Positions 43,387 to 53,116 of a stretch of DNA of 57,294 bases are shown piece after piece. The DNA is from Thermohalobacter berrensis. Its GTDB lineage: Bacteria; Bacillota; Clostridia; Tissierellales; Thermohalobacteraceae. Under the pieces are notes generated by a model that worked only from the letters and a program-made list of their open reading frames with translations, made no database searches and was not told the DNA's origin. The stretch lies in NCBI RefSeq assembly GCF_003609645.1, contig NZ_MCIB01000013.1, forward strand, positions 1 to 57,294, given 5' to 3'. A program made the translations under genes and the position numbers. The stretch's first letter is position 1; the number at the start of each line of letters is the position of its first letter.

Positions 43387-45189
43387 ATGTTTAAGAGTAT
43401 TAGGTGGAAGTTTATTGTAGTATATTTTTTATTAGTGTTTATAGCAATGGTAATAGTAGGTGTTTTTATAATTGAAAAATTTGAAGAATACCATATAAAT
43501 CAGATAACTGATACTATGGAAGAAAGAGTTAAAAGTATAATTAAAATTTCATCAGCAATACAAAGTGATAGTTGGGAAGAAGTTAAAGAAGATATCCAAA
43601 ATACAATAAGACAGGTTCCACTAGGAAATACCGAAAGACTCTATATAATAATTAATACAGATATACCAAGCATAATTGCAAGCAATAATAGTAAGGCTGT
43701 GGGTGAAAATGCATATGAATTTAAAGCATTAAACTCAAAGCTTATTATTGATGCATTAAAGGGAAAAAAAGTTGATGCAATTCTTCCTAGTTTAGATAAA
43801 TTAAATGGGAAAGATAAACATCTAGCATATCCTGTCTATGATGAAGTAGGTAAAATAAAGGGTTTACTGTATATTACATCAGACTTGACTTATGTTTATG
43901 ATACAATTGATGAATCAAAATCTATATTAACTAAGGCTACACTATTAGCATTATTTATTACTGTATTTTTAGGCTTTTTCATTGCTAAAAGCATTACAGG
44001 TCCTATAAATGATGTAACAATAAAAGCTGAAAAAATGGCAAAAGGAGACTTCAACCAAAAAGTTGAAGTCAAATCAGATGATGAAATTGGTCAATTAGCA
44101 AGTATGTTCAATTATTTAACTGAAAAATTAAACAAAACACTATCAGAAGTATATCGTGAAAAAAGTAAAATGGATACTATATTTACATACATGGCAGACG
44201 GAGTTATTGCTGTAAATACACAAGGGAATATATTACATGCTAATCCTATAGCTTTAAGTATATTTAATTTAACCTATAAAGATATAGAAAGCAAAAAATT
44301 TGATGATATTTTTTCTCCTTTAAATGAAAAAATTACTTTGCAATATTTAAAAAAAGAAGGTAAATGGGAAGGAAATGAACTGGTTGAAGTAGGTTCTGAA
44401 ATATATAGAGCAAAATATGCACCTTTTAAAAATGATAAAAACCAAATAGGGGGATTTATTGTAGTTTTTCAGGATGTAACGGAACAGCAAAAGTTAGAAA
44501 ATATGAGAAAAGAGTTTGTAGCTAATGTTTCCCACGAATTAAAAACACCTATAACAACTATAAAGAGTTATGCAGAAACACTTCTTAATGGAGCTATAGA
44601 GGATAGAGATTTAGCTATTCAATTCCTTTCAGTTATTAATAGTGAATGTGATAGGATGGGTAGAATTGTGAAAGATCTTCTTCAATTATCTAACCTAGAT
44701 TTTAAGCAGACAAAATGGAAAATAAAATCTTTATCTTTAAAGAAAGTGCTAGAAGATGCATATATGAAGATGAAAATGGCAGCAGAAGAAAAGAAACAGA
44801 GCTTAAACCTATCAGTTGAAGAAAATATACCTAATATTTATGCTGATAAAGATGGTATAGAACAGGTTATACTAAACATAATAAGTAATGCTATTAAATA
44901 TACCCCAGATAAGGGGAAAATAGATATTATAGCTAGGAAAAGAGAAGATAAGGCAGTGATAACAGTAAAGGATAATGGGATAGGAATTCCTAAAGAAGAT
45001 TTAAAAAGGATATTTGAGCGATTTTATAGAGTAGATAAAGCTAGGTCTAGGGCTTTAGGAGGTACTGGATTAGGACTTTCTATAGCAAAACAAATTGCAG
45101 AAGCCCATAATGGTGATATAAAGATTAGAAGTGAATACAATAAGGGAACAGAAGTTGATATTATTTTACCTGTAGAAGATAGTGTGTAA
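43387..45189 (+). CDS. walK: Sensor histidine kinase WalK (YycG)
   Basis: This protein has 600 residues. It has membrane helices at about 8-28 and 180-198 flanking an extracytoplasmic sensor domain, then HAMP (about 200-250), PAS (about 260-370), a HisKA domain with the phosphorylated His383 in ANVSHELKTP, and HATPase_c (ISNAIKYTPDKG, DNGIGIPKEDL, GTGLGLSIAK). It senses envelope state and phosphorylates WalR. The extracytoplasmic segment is about 140 residues, like Bacillus WalK. It is followed by the secreted-protein gene, which has its own promoter. Confidence 0.95.
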   Translation: MFKSIRWKFIVVYFLLVFIAMVIVGVFIIEKFEEYHINQITDTMEERVKSIIKISSAIQSDSWEEVKEDIQNTIRQVPLGNTERLYIIINTDIPSIIASNNSKAVGENAYEFKALNSKLIIDALKGKKVDAILPSLDKLNGKDKHLAYPVYDEVGKIKGLLYITSDLTYVYDTIDESKSILTKATLLALFITVFLGFFIAKSITGPINDVTIKAEKMAKGDFNQKVEVKSDDEIGQLASMFNYLTEKLNKTLSEVYREKSKMDTIFTYMADGVIAVNTQGNILHANPIALSIFNLTYKDIESKKFDDIFSPLNEKITLQYLKKEGKWEGNELVEVGSEIYRAKYAPFKNDKNQIGGFIVVFQDVTEQQKLENMRKEFVANVSHELKTPITTIKSYAETLLNGAIEDRDLAIQFLSVINSECDRMGRIVKDLLQLSNLDFKQTKWKIKSLSLKKVLEDAYMKMKMAAEEKKQSLNLSVEENIPNIYADKDGIEQVILNIISNAIKYTPDKGKIDIIARKREDKAVITVKDNGIGIPKEDLKRIFERFYRVDKARSRALGGTGLGLSIAKQIAEAHNGDIKIRSEYNKGTEVDIILPVEDSV

Positions 45190-45206
45190 TTCAATTTTAA
45201 TTCCTC

Positions 45207-45239
45207 TGTAATATATCTGTAATAATAGTATTGTATAAT
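45207..45239 (+). promoter_or_regulatory. Perfect WalR box and promoter of the secreted-protein gene
   Basis: TGTAAT (45207-45212), five bases, TGTAAT (45218-45223) matches the WalR consensus exactly. A TATAAT -10 follows at 45234-45239, so the box overlaps the -35 region. This arrangement is typical of WalR-activated genes. Confidence 0.68.
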
Positions 45240-45278
45240 TAAACTGAAGTATTGTTTAAATTATAAGGAGGAATAGAA

Positions 45279-45851
45279 ATGTTAAAGAAAATTTTAGTGG
45301 GAACTTTAGCATTTTTGATTATAAATACTTCAGCTGCTTATGCCGATGAAGTAAAGAATAAAGATGATACTAAAGAGAATACAGTAATTGAAGAAGATGC
45401 TACAGAAAAACTGGAAGATGTAAAAATTGTTAAACCAAAAAATAATCTAATTACTGTAGATAGAAACGTGGTACTTTCAGGAAAGGGTGAAGAAGGTACA
45501 GAAATAGTAGTTGAAGTATATTCAGCTAAAAATGTTACAGAAATAGAATTTGATGTAAATACATTATTAGATACTAAGGACGAAGATGAATACGTACTAG
45601 TTTCAAGTGAAAATTTTAAAATAGGTAAGTTAGGTTATTTTGCACATGAATTAAAATTAAATCTAGGAAAAAATAAAATAACTTTATACGTTAAAGAGAA
45701 TGAAGAAGTGAAGAAAGTATTAACTAGACATGTTGTAGTAACAGAAATATCAAAGGCAAAGGAATATATTAATAATATTAATAATATGAATTTTTCAGAC
45801 AAAATTAAGGAAATGATAGGGGAATTTAAGAAGTTTAATGACGGCCAATAG
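45279..45851 (+). CDS. Secreted protein of unknown function, candidate WalR target
   Basis: This protein has 190 residues and a clear signal peptide (hydrophobic about 5-18, cleavage near SAAYADE). The mature protein starts with an acidic, lysine-rich low-complexity region, followed by a beta-rich segment (about 55-150) that resembles an Ig-like or bacterial adhesion fold (NLITVDRNVVLSGKGEEGTE). I do not recognise a family. It sits between walK and yycH, where Bacillus has no gene, and carries a perfect WalR box. Role inferred: a cell-wall-associated factor in the Wal regulon. Confidence 0.7.
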   Translation: MLKKILVGTLAFLIINTSAAYADEVKNKDDTKENTVIEEDATEKLEDVKIVKPKNNLITVDRNVVLSGKGEEGTEIVVEVYSAKNVTEIEFDVNTLLDTKDEDEYVLVSSENFKIGKLGYFAHELKLNLGKNKITLYVKENEEVKKVLTRHVVVTEISKAKEYINNINNMNFSDKIKEMIGEFKKFNDGQ

Positions 45852-45871
45852 TCCTATGGGGATGATTATAA

Positions 45872-47302
45872 ATGGGCAAAGAAAACATAAAAACTCTCTT
45901 TTTAATACTTTTAGTAGTTACAAGTATTGTTCTAACAAAACAGCTTTGGGTAGAGGTTCCCTATAGGTTATTTCCTTCTTTTATAGAGAAAAATAGTAAT
46001 GAAAATGTAAAGTATAATTATATATTAGAAGACATTATAACTCCAGAAAAATACCTGGTGAGCTTTGGAAACAATTATACTATGCTTTACTCAGGTGAAA
46101 GTGATGATTTATGGAATGAAATGAAAAAAGTTCTAAAAACTGTACTAGGAAGTTCAAATGTCCGATTAAAAAAGATATCTAGTAAAGAGTTTTTAGATTA
46201 TAAGATTAAAAGATCTGCAAGTTTTTATTTTTCTTTAAACATATCAACACATATTTTTACTAAGGTATTAGATGTTAATCCTAAAGTTCCTATTTATGAT
46301 AATCTAACCTATATTAAAAGTATTCATTTTTACTTAGATAAAGAACCATTTTTAGTACTAAGTAATGGACAAAGTTATTTTAAGCTAGATAACCTTAATA
46401 TAGATATTACAGCAATAGATAAACTACATAAAACAATAGAGGAAGAAGACTATACGAAATATTATTCACTTAAAGAAATATGGGGAATAGACAATGACAT
46501 ATATATTCCCTTAACAATAAAATATAATTTACCTGATATCTACGTAAAAAGTGAGATTAATACTAATGATGATAGTCGAGTAGAATCAATAGCAAGGCTC
46601 TTTTTTGGTGATGAATTAGATTATGCTAGAAAAATAATAGAAAGCAATGGTTCGATTATTTATCTTTACAACCAGAAAGGATTAAAAATATCTGAAGATG
46701 GAATATTAGAATACTTTGATTCTATAGATGAGCCTATTGTTGATAGAAACCTTTATTTAAGTCTTAATACTGCAGTTAATTTTATTACAAAACATATAGG
46801 TTGGCCAAAGGATGCATACTTATCTTCAATTAAAGAGATAGAGTATGATAAAAATAAAGGGTATCAATTTAGCTTTACTTATAAAATAAACGGTGTTCCT
46901 GTAGTTCCTAACAATGAAAAAATTAAAAGCTCTATAAAAATTGAGGTTTTTAATGAATATGTTAAGAGTTATGTAAGATATATAAGGGATATAGATATAC
47001 CTAGATCGGTAAGTATAAGTATTAACAAAGCTATGTCACCTAAAGATGTTATTGAAAAGAATTTAGAACTTATAAAGCAAGATTATATAATTAATAATAA
47101 TCTAGAAAATACAAAGGTTGAAAATTATGAAATACTTGCATCTATAAACGAAATATCATTGAAGTATTACGACCCTTCTAGTAAAAAATCAGGAGAAGAA
47201 TTAATTCCAGTGTGGGAGATTAATATAAATGGAGTAGAATACCTTTTTAATATATATAACGGTAATGTTGTAAATGGGGGGGGGATTTTCGGAAAAGAAT
47301 AA
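45872..47302 (+). CDS. yycH: YycH family WalK regulatory protein
   Basis: This protein has 476 residues, with one N-terminal membrane helix (about 7-25) and a large extracytoplasmic domain. In Bacillus YycH (WalH) restrains WalK. The start is ATG, preceded by TATGGGGATG. Sequence identity to Bacillus YycH is hard to see by eye, but the topology, length and position between walK and yycI are diagnostic. The stop is 18 bases before yycI. Confidence 0.85.
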   Translation: MGKENIKTLFLILLVVTSIVLTKQLWVEVPYRLFPSFIEKNSNENVKYNYILEDIITPEKYLVSFGNNYTMLYSGESDDLWNEMKKVLKTVLGSSNVRLKKISSKEFLDYKIKRSASFYFSLNISTHIFTKVLDVNPKVPIYDNLTYIKSIHFYLDKEPFLVLSNGQSYFKLDNLNIDITAIDKLHKTIEEEDYTKYYSLKEIWGIDNDIYIPLTIKYNLPDIYVKSEINTNDDSRVESIARLFFGDELDYARKIIESNGSIIYLYNQKGLKISEDGILEYFDSIDEPIVDRNLYLSLNTAVNFITKHIGWPKDAYLSSIKEIEYDKNKGYQFSFTYKINGVPVVPNNEKIKSSIKIEVFNEYVKSYVRYIRDIDIPRSVSISINKAMSPKDVIEKNLELIKQDYIINNNLENTKVENYEILASINEISLKYYDPSSKKSGEELIPVWEININGVEYLFNIYNGNVVNGGGIFGKE

Positions 47303-47320
47303 AGCGGATGGTGAACTTAT

Positions 47321-48172
47321 ATGGATTGGTCAAAGGCAAAGACTGTCTTAATTATAGCTTTTATAGTTACAAATCTACTTTTAGCATATGTTGTTTTTAT
47401 TCATAAAGGAGAAGATACATCATATCTAACTGTACAAGAAGGATTTATCGAAGATGTAAAAAAGCTTTTAGCAAAAAAAGATATACAAGTAGATTGTGAA
47501 ATCCCCAAGGATATTTCTACTATGTCTAAAATATCTATAGAATATGAGGTTTATGAACCAGAAAAAATTGCTAAAAGATTTCTAGGAAACTACAAGAAAA
47601 TTGAAAAAGATAAGGATATTTACTATCAGAATGAAAAGGAAACTTTAAGAGTAGTTAGTAATAAGAAGATAGTATATGAAAATAAAAGTAACAATCTATC
47701 TTTTTATAAATTAAATAAGGAATTAACTCAATCTATAGTTAAAGATTTTTTGAAAAATAAGGGATTTAATACTGATGATTTTAAATTAAGTAATTACAAA
47801 GAAAAAAATGGAAAATATATTTTAGAATATACAAAAGTTTATAAAGGTATATTAGTAGAAAAAAGTTATATGACCTTTCAAATAGATAAAACAGGGATTA
47901 AAAAATTTGAAAGATTTTGGATTAATGTAACAGGGGAAAATAAAGAAAACTTAAACTTAGAGACGAGACCTATAATTGAACCTGCCCCTGAAGTGCTTTT
48001 ACGACTACTATCTCAAAAGGATTTGTATGGGAAAACTATAACTGACATAAGGCTTTGCTATTACTTTCCTGAGAAACACAGTATTGGAGATTGGAAAAGT
48101 ACAGTAAAAGGGCAAACAGTTCCAGCATGGAGAATAAAATTTAAAGATGGTACAGTTGTATTTCTAGAATAA
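47321..48172 (+). CDS. yycI: YycI family WalK regulatory protein
   Basis: This protein of 283 residues opens MDWSKAKTVLIIAFIVTNLL, the characteristic YycI start with a membrane anchor (about 8-27), followed by an extracytoplasmic alpha/beta domain. YycI (WalI) works with YycH to modulate WalK across the membrane. The C-terminal GQTVPAWRIKFKDG strand matches the end of the family. A terminator at 48201 ends the unit. Confidence 0.87.
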   Translation: MDWSKAKTVLIIAFIVTNLLLAYVVFIHKGEDTSYLTVQEGFIEDVKKLLAKKDIQVDCEIPKDISTMSKISIEYEVYEPEKIAKRFLGNYKKIEKDKDIYYQNEKETLRVVSNKKIVYENKSNNLSFYKLNKELTQSIVKDFLKNKGFNTDDFKLSNYKEKNGKYILEYTKVYKGILVEKSYMTFQIDKTGIKKFERFWINVTGENKENLNLETRPIIEPAPEVLLRLLSQKDLYGKTITDIRLCYYFPEKHSIGDWKSTVKGQTVPAWRIKFKDGTVVFLE

Positions 48173-48200
48173 GAAAAATAAAGAGGATTTTAATATTATA

Positions 48201-48235
48201 AAATAGAAGAAGTATAATACTTCTTCTATTTTTTT
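48201..48235 (+). terminator. Terminator after yycI
   Basis: AAATAGAAGAAGTAT and ATACTTCTTCTATTT pair, followed by five further T. Confidence 0.88.
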
Positions 48236-48344
48236 AGTCACTAGAAAATAAAGGATACATATATTTAATTATGAAATAGTGATGTATTTAAAAATAGAGT
48301 AAAGTTTTATATAATATTGTTAGGACTTTATTATAAGTAGAAAG

Positions 48345-48381
48345 AGAGGTGAGTAAAACTGACCTGTGGTCAGTTGATTAT
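48345..48381 (+). promoter_or_regulatory. murA ribosome binding site separated from its ATG by a hairpin
   Basis: The only good Shine-Dalgarno, GAGGTGAG (48346-48353), is 28 bases before the ATG at 48382. Between them, ACTGACC (48358-48364) and GGTCAGT (48368-48374) form a 7-bp hairpin that would bring the effective distance down to about 11 bases. Confidence 0.4.
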
Positions 48382-49638
48382 ATGGGAAAAATAGTAATAG
48401 AAGGTGGGGCTAAACTTAAAGGGAAAGTAGAAATAAGTGGGTTTAAAAATGCAGCAGTGGCAATTATTCCTGCTACACTTTTGGCAGGAGATAAATGTAT
48501 AATAGAGAATGTTCCTTTAATTAAAGATGTATATATATTAAAAGAAATTATGGAAAGTCTAGGAGCTGAGGTTGAGCTTGATGATAAAGGAATTATGACA
48601 GTTGATACAAGCACTGTTAAAAAATGCTCTACTCCTTATGACCTAGCTAAAAAATTAAGAGCATCCTATTACCTTTTAGGAGCAGGATTAGGGAAATTTA
48701 AAGAAGTGGAAGTATCATATCCTGGAGGATGTGACATAGGGACAAGACCTATTGACCAGCATATAAAGGGGTTTGAAGCATTAGGAGCAAAGGTTAATAT
48801 AGAGCATGGTCTTATTGAGTGTAAAGCTGAAAAGCTTACTGGAGCTAAAATTTACCTTGATGTAGTAAGTGTTGGAGCAACAATAAATATTATGCTTGCA
48901 TCAGTTTTAGCAGAAGGTACTACAGTAATAGAAAATGCAGCTAAAGAGCCACATATAGTTGATGTAGCCAACTTTTTAAATTCAATGGGTGCCAATATAA
49001 GAGGGGCAGGAACAGATGTAATTAAAATAAAGGGAGTAAAGGAACTACATGGTTGTACATACAGTGTTATACCTGACCAGATAGAAGCAGGCACATATAT
49101 GATAGCTGCAGCTGCTACAGGAGGAGATGTTATAGTAGATAATGTAATACCTACACATTTAGAACCTGTAACAGCTAAACTAAGGGAAATAGGTGCAGAA
49201 GTGATAGAATATGGTGACTCTATAAGGGTTACTGCTAATAAAGAATTAAAAAATGCAAATATAAAGACACTTCCTTATCCAGGATTTCCAACAGATTTAC
49301 AACAGCCAATGACAGCAATGCTGTGTAAAGCTAATGGGACAAGTGTTATTACAGAAAACATTTTTGAGGGAAGATTTAAGTATGTTGATGAATTAAAAAG
49401 AATGGGAGCCAAAATAAAGGTAGAAGGTAGAACAGCTGTAGTTGAAGGTGTTAAAAATTTAAGTGGAGCTAAGATTTCTGTTACAGATTTAAGAGCAGGG
49501 GCTGCTTTTATTATTGCAGGTTTAATAGCTGAAGGTATAACAGAAATTTATAATATATATCACATAGATAGAGGCTATGAGAAAATAGAAAATAAGCTTA
49601 TGAACCTTGGAGCAAAAATTAAGAGGATAAAAGAGTAA
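48382..49638 (+). CDS. murA: UDP-N-acetylglucosamine 1-carboxyvinyltransferase
   Basis: This protein has 418 residues from the ATG at 48382, the usual MurA length; the frame extends upstream to a GTG at 48349 that lies in the ribosome binding site. MurA motifs: [16 protein letters not shown] (substrate loop), the catalytic loop [15 protein letters not shown] with the PEP-reactive cysteine, and late [13 protein letters not shown]. It performs the first committed step of peptidoglycan synthesis. It lies between yycI and yycJ, an insertion relative to Bacillus that places a wall-synthesis enzyme inside the Wal locus. A second murA copy may exist elsewhere in the genome. Confidence 0.93.
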   Translation: MGKIVIEGGAKLKGKVEISGFKNAAVAIIPATLLAGDKCIIENVPLIKDVYILKEIMESLGAEVELDDKGIMTVDTSTVKKCSTPYDLAKKLRASYYLLGAGLGKFKEVEVSYPGGCDIGTRPIDQHIKGFEALGAKVNIEHGLIECKAEKLTGAKIYLDVVSVGATINIMLASVLAEGTTVIENAAKEPHIVDVANFLNSMGANIRGAGTDVIKIKGVKELHGCTYSVIPDQIEAGTYMIAAAATGGDVIVDNVIPTHLEPVTAKLREIGAEVIEYGDSIRVTANKELKNANIKTLPYPGFPTDLQQPMTAMLCKANGTSVITENIFEGRFKYVDELKRMGAKIKVEGRTAVVEGVKNLSGAKISVTDLRAGAAFIIAGLIAEGITEIYNIYHIDRGYEKIENKLMNLGAKIKRIKE

Positions 49639-49658
49639 TTAATATCAACTAATCATTT

Positions 49659-49685
49659 AAAAAGGCAGCATTGCTGCTTTTTTAA
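49659..49685 (+). terminator. Terminator after murA
   Basis: AAAGGCAGCA paired with TGCTGCTTT, then TTTT. Confidence 0.82.
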
Positions 49686-49739
49686 TTATGCTATAATTAT
49701 TTGTGTATAGAATAAATATAATAAATTGGAGGAAATATA

Positions 49740-50537
49740 ATGGCACTAAGATTTTGTTCTATAGCTAGTGGAAGTAGTGGTAATTGTCAATATATAGAGA
49801 CAGAAAAAATAAGAATATTAATAGATGGTGGACTTAGTGGTAAGAAAATAGAAAATGGATTAGAGTCAATAGGAGTAGAACCTAATACAATTGATTATAT
49901 ATTAGTAACCCATGAACATAAAGACCATACAAAGGGAGTAGGTGTTCTCTCAAGGAGATATAATATACCTATATATGCTAATGAAAGCACCTGGAAAGGC
50001 ATGATGAATGGTATAGGTAATATAAAGGATGAAAATATTTTAACCTTTAAAACTGATAAAGATTTTGAATTAAGGGATTTAGGGATTTTTCCCTTTAGAG
50101 TTTCTCATGATGCAAATGAACCTGTAGGATTTTGCTTTTGTTATAAAAAAGAAAAAATTAGTCTTTTAACAGACACAGGATATGTAAGTGAAAATATAAA
50201 AAAATGTATAAAAAACTCGTCATTAATAATGCTTGAATCCAATCATGATAAAGAAATGTTAAAGATGGGAAAGTATCCTTGGTTTCTTAAAAAGAGGATA
50301 TTAAGTGAAATAGGACATCTTTCCAATGAAGATGCTGGAGAAATAATTGCAGATATTGTGTCAGGAAGGGGAGAAAAAGTTCTACTTGCACATTTAAGTA
50401 AAGAAAATAATTTTCCAGAACTGGCATATCAAACAGTTGTAAATATTTTGAATGAAAAGGGTATAGATGAAAAAAAGGATATAAACTTAGATCTTACATT
50501 TAGAGATAAAAGGACAGATGTTTATACTTTTAAATAA
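49740..50537 (+). CDS. yycJ: MBL-fold hydrolase YycJ (WalJ)
   Basis: This metallo-beta-lactamase fold protein has 265 residues, with the metal site in VTHEHKDHTKG, then FRVSHDANEP, LLTDTGYVS, ESNHDKEML and LLAHLSKENN. YycJ proteins of the Wal locus are exo-nucleases acting on DNA ends, linking the wall locus with DNA repair. GGAGG precedes the ATG. It is followed by htrA after 21 bases, as in Bacillus. Confidence 0.93.
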   Translation: MALRFCSIASGSSGNCQYIETEKIRILIDGGLSGKKIENGLESIGVEPNTIDYILVTHEHKDHTKGVGVLSRRYNIPIYANESTWKGMMNGIGNIKDENILTFKTDKDFELRDLGIFPFRVSHDANEPVGFCFCYKKEKISLLTDTGYVSENIKKCIKNSSLIMLESNHDKEMLKMGKYPWFLKKRILSEIGHLSNEDAGEIIADIVSGRGEKVLLAHLSKENNFPELAYQTVVNILNEKGIDEKKDINLDLTFRDKRTDVYTFK

Positions 50538-50558
50538 ATTTGTTAAGGGGGTATATAT

Positions 50559-51788
50559 ATGGATAATGGAGACAAAAACAACTATTTTAATGAAAATAAT
50601 GAAATTAAACCTACTGATTATAATAAGACCGTTTATGTAGAGAGATATAATAGACATAGAGGGCCTAATAAAAGGAGAGGACTTTTCTCTTATTTCTTAG
50701 TGGCATTAATAGCTGCTTTAATTGGTGGATTGATTTCAGCATATATTGCCCCTACCTATTTATACGGAAACATAATACCTGTACCTGAAATATATCAAGG
50801 AAATGGAGGAAACAATCAACAAATTAACATAACAACTAAAGATGATATAACGGCTGTAACAGCAGTTGCCAAAAAAGCTATGGAGTCAGTTGTGGGAATT
50901 ACTACAGTTCAGACAGTAGACTACTTTTTCTGGGGCCCTAGAAAAGAGCAGGGGGTTGGTTCAGGAGTTATAGTAGATAGTAAAGGATATATATTAACTA
51001 ATTCACATGTTGTAGCAGATGGAGAGGCAGATAGAATAACAGTCCTATTTGCAAATGGAACCAAAAAGGAAGGAAGAGTATTATGGAATGACCCAGCACT
51101 AGATTTAGCAATTGTTAAGGTTAATGCTACAAATTTACCAGTTGCAGATTTAGGTAATTCAGATAACCTTCAAGTAGGAGAACTTGCAGTTGCAATTGGT
51201 AATCCATTAGGGTTAGAATTTCAAAGGACAGTTACTTCAGGAGTTATAAGTGGTTTAAATAGAACAATAAGGGTTGATGCTAATAATGTAATAGAGGATT
51301 TAATCCAAACAGATGCATCAATAAATCCTGGAAACAGTGGAGGACCACTTTTAAATAGTAATGGTGAAGTAATAGGAATAAATACAGCTAAAATACAATC
51401 AGCTGAAGGTTTAGGTTTTGCTATACCTATAAATACAGCTAAACCAATAATTGAACAGGTAATAGAAAAAGGAAGGTTTAAAACAGTATATATTGGTATA
51501 GCAGCAGTTGAAGTTGAGAAATATGAAAGTGCGTTAGGAATAGACTTAAAGGCAGATGAGGGTGTAATAATAATAGAAGTATCACCAAATTCACCAGCGG
51601 ATTATGCTGGAATTAGACCTGGAGATATTGTGACAAAACTTAATGGAGAAAAGGTAATATCAATGAATCATTTAAGAAGAATGCTATATGAATATAGACC
51701 AGGGGATAAGGCTACTTTAGAAATTGTAAGAAATGGAAAGACAATGGAAGTAGAGATTACCTTTAGAGAAAGTCCAGACAATTATTAA
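50559..51788 (+). CDS. HtrA/DegP-type serine protease with PDZ domain
   Basis: This protein has 409 residues. An N-terminal cytosolic tail and membrane helix (about 43-63) anchor it outside the membrane. The trypsin-like domain has His in TNSHVVADGE, Asp in DPALDLAIVKV and Ser in NPGNSGGPLLN. A single PDZ domain (about 310-400) ends it. It degrades or chaperones misfolded exported proteins. It is last of the wal block, equivalent to Bacillus HtrC (YycK). Confidence 0.93.
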   Translation: MDNGDKNNYFNENNEIKPTDYNKTVYVERYNRHRGPNKRRGLFSYFLVALIAALIGGLISAYIAPTYLYGNIIPVPEIYQGNGGNNQQINITTKDDITAVTAVAKKAMESVVGITTVQTVDYFFWGPRKEQGVGSGVIVDSKGYILTNSHVVADGEADRITVLFANGTKKEGRVLWNDPALDLAIVKVNATNLPVADLGNSDNLQVGELAVAIGNPLGLEFQRTVTSGVISGLNRTIRVDANNVIEDLIQTDASINPGNSGGPLLNSNGEVIGINTAKIQSAEGLGFAIPINTAKPIIEQVIEKGRFKTVYIGIAAVEVEKYESALGIDLKADEGVIIIEVSPNSPADYAGIRPGDIVTKLNGEKVISMNHLRRMLYEYRPGDKATLEIVRNGKTMEVEITFRESPDNY

Positions 51789-51822
51789 TAAGGAATTAAA
51801 AATTAAATACAAATTTCAAACA

Positions 51823-51848
51823 TTAGCGCAGACTTTAGTCTGCGCTAA
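51823..51848. repeat. Second copy of the GCGCAGAC hairpin
   Basis: TTAGCGCAGACTTTAGTC begins a perfect palindrome ending CTGCGCTAA. The 22 central bases are identical to the dnaB terminator stem at 27869. Here it lacks a T-run and lies 35 bases after htrA. Confidence 0.65.
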
Positions 51849-52016
51849 ATTATTAAATTGCGGCTAATGACTTATAAACCTATCAGCTATTTTGTACTAT
51901 AATAAAATTAAGAATTATTTTGTTCATAATAGGGAAAATTAAGAAAAGTATAACAAAAAGGAATATTAATTATTGTATAATAAGTAATATAAAATAAATT
52001 TATAGGAGTGGGAAAT

Positions 52017-52184
52017 ATGTACGTTGTATGTAATGAACATTTAGAAATAGCCATTGAAAAATTTATAGATGTTTATGAACAGCCACCAGATATATATGAA
52101 TTAGATAAAATATCCTTTACAGACTGGACAAGTCCACACAGATGTGATTTTTGTGATACTAAACCTAAGTATTTGGTTGTTTAA
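52017..52184 (+). CDS. CxxH/CxxC small protein (BA_5709-like family)
   Basis: This protein of 55 residues has CNEH near the N-terminus (Cys5 to His8) and CDFC near the C-terminus, giving a CxxH...CxxC zinc-binding pattern. Small proteins of this kind lie between htrA and rlmH in Bacillus and Clostridia, exactly as here. It reads MYVVCNEHLEIAIEKFID at the start and ends TKPKYLVV. The ATG has AGGAGTGGG upstream. Function is unknown; zinc binding is inferred from the motif. Confidence 0.8.
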   Translation: MYVVCNEHLEIAIEKFIDVYEQPPDIYELDKISFTDWTSPHRCDFCDTKPKYLVV

Positions 52185-52212
52185 GAATATAGAAGCTTTA
52201 AGGTGTGATTAG

Positions 52213-52638
52213 GTGAAACCACGGAATAGGGACAAGCTATATATTTATAATAGGGATAACAAAGAATGTTTTTTCTGTGGTAAAAAATTAAAATTTAAAC
52301 AGATCACATTAGATCATCTTTTACCTTTAAGTAAGGGTGGTACTAACGATATATTTAATCTAGTAACTTCATGTAAAAAGTGTAATAAAATAAAGGGAAA
52401 CTCCATACTAAAAGGTATAGATAAAATAATATTGGAGCTTTTTATGCAGGCTGTTAAAGATAATAAAATAATTGGGAAAGGATTAAATATTGATAATAAC
52501 ACCTTAAAAGAACAGCTTTTGGAAATAGATAGAATTGAAGATATAACGGATAAGTTTATATTTCAAAGCGATAATATGAGGTTTTACGTAAAAAATAATA
52601 AAGTAGTAAAGGTAGTTTATCTAGGAGGATTAAAATGA
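52213..52638 (+). CDS. HNH endonuclease family protein
   Basis: This protein has 141 residues. The HNH core has a CFFCGKKL knuckle, [15 protein letters not shown] (first catalytic His) and [14 protein letters not shown] with the final Asn/His-like position replaced by Lys-rich residues. The C-terminal half (about 70-141) is unassigned. It could be a DNA nuclease or a structural zinc domain. The GTG start has AAGGTGTGATTAG upstream. It overlaps rlmH by four bases, so the two are co-translated, a link I cannot explain functionally. Confidence 0.78.
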   Translation: MKPRNRDKLYIYNRDNKECFFCGKKLKFKQITLDHLLPLSKGGTNDIFNLVTSCKKCNKIKGNSILKGIDKIILELFMQAVKDNKIIGKGLNIDNNTLKEQLLEIDRIEDITDKFIFQSDNMRFYVKNNKVVKVVYLGGLK

Positions 52639-53114
52639 ATATAACTATAATATCAGTTGGTAAGATAAAAGAAAAATTTTTAAGAAATGGAATAAAAGAA
52701 TATTCAAAGCGACTATCAAAGTATTGTAAATTAAAATTTATTGAAGTAAATGATGAAAAGGCACCTGAAAACTTAAGTGAAGCTGAAATGGAAATAGTAA
52801 AAGATAAAGAGGGAGAAAGGATATTGAATAAATTAAAGGAAAATACCTATGCAATAGCCCTTGAGATTAAAGGAAAAGAATTAACCTCTGAAGATTTTGC
52901 AGATAAACTTGATAAACTTGCCTTAAGTGGAAGAAGTGACATAACCTTTATAATAGGAGGCTCTCTAGGACTATCTAAAGAGGTTTTAGATAAATGCAAC
53001 TTTAAACTATCCTTTTCAAAACTGACTTTTCCCCACCAATTAATGAAACTAATACTATTAGAGCAAATATATAGGTCTTTTAGAATAATTAGAAACGAAC
53101 CATATCATAAATAG
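52635..53114 (+). CDS. rlmH: 23S rRNA pseudouridine(1915)-N3 methyltransferase
   Basis: This SPOUT-class methyltransferase has 159 residues. [22 protein letters not shown] is the N-terminal signature. The SAM-binding knot follows in [15 protein letters not shown] and [24 protein letters not shown], ending NEPYHK. It methylates pseudouridine 1915 in helix 69 of 23S rRNA. The ATG start overlaps the HNH gene stop. It is the last gene of the wal-associated block. Confidence 0.96.
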   Translation: MNITIISVGKIKEKFLRNGIKEYSKRLSKYCKLKFIEVNDEKAPENLSEAEMEIVKDKEGERILNKLKENTYAIALEIKGKELTSEDFADKLDKLALSGRSDITFIIGGSLGLSKEVLDKCNFKLSFSKLTFPHQLMKLILLEQIYRSFRIIRNEPYHK

Positions 53115-53116
53115 GC

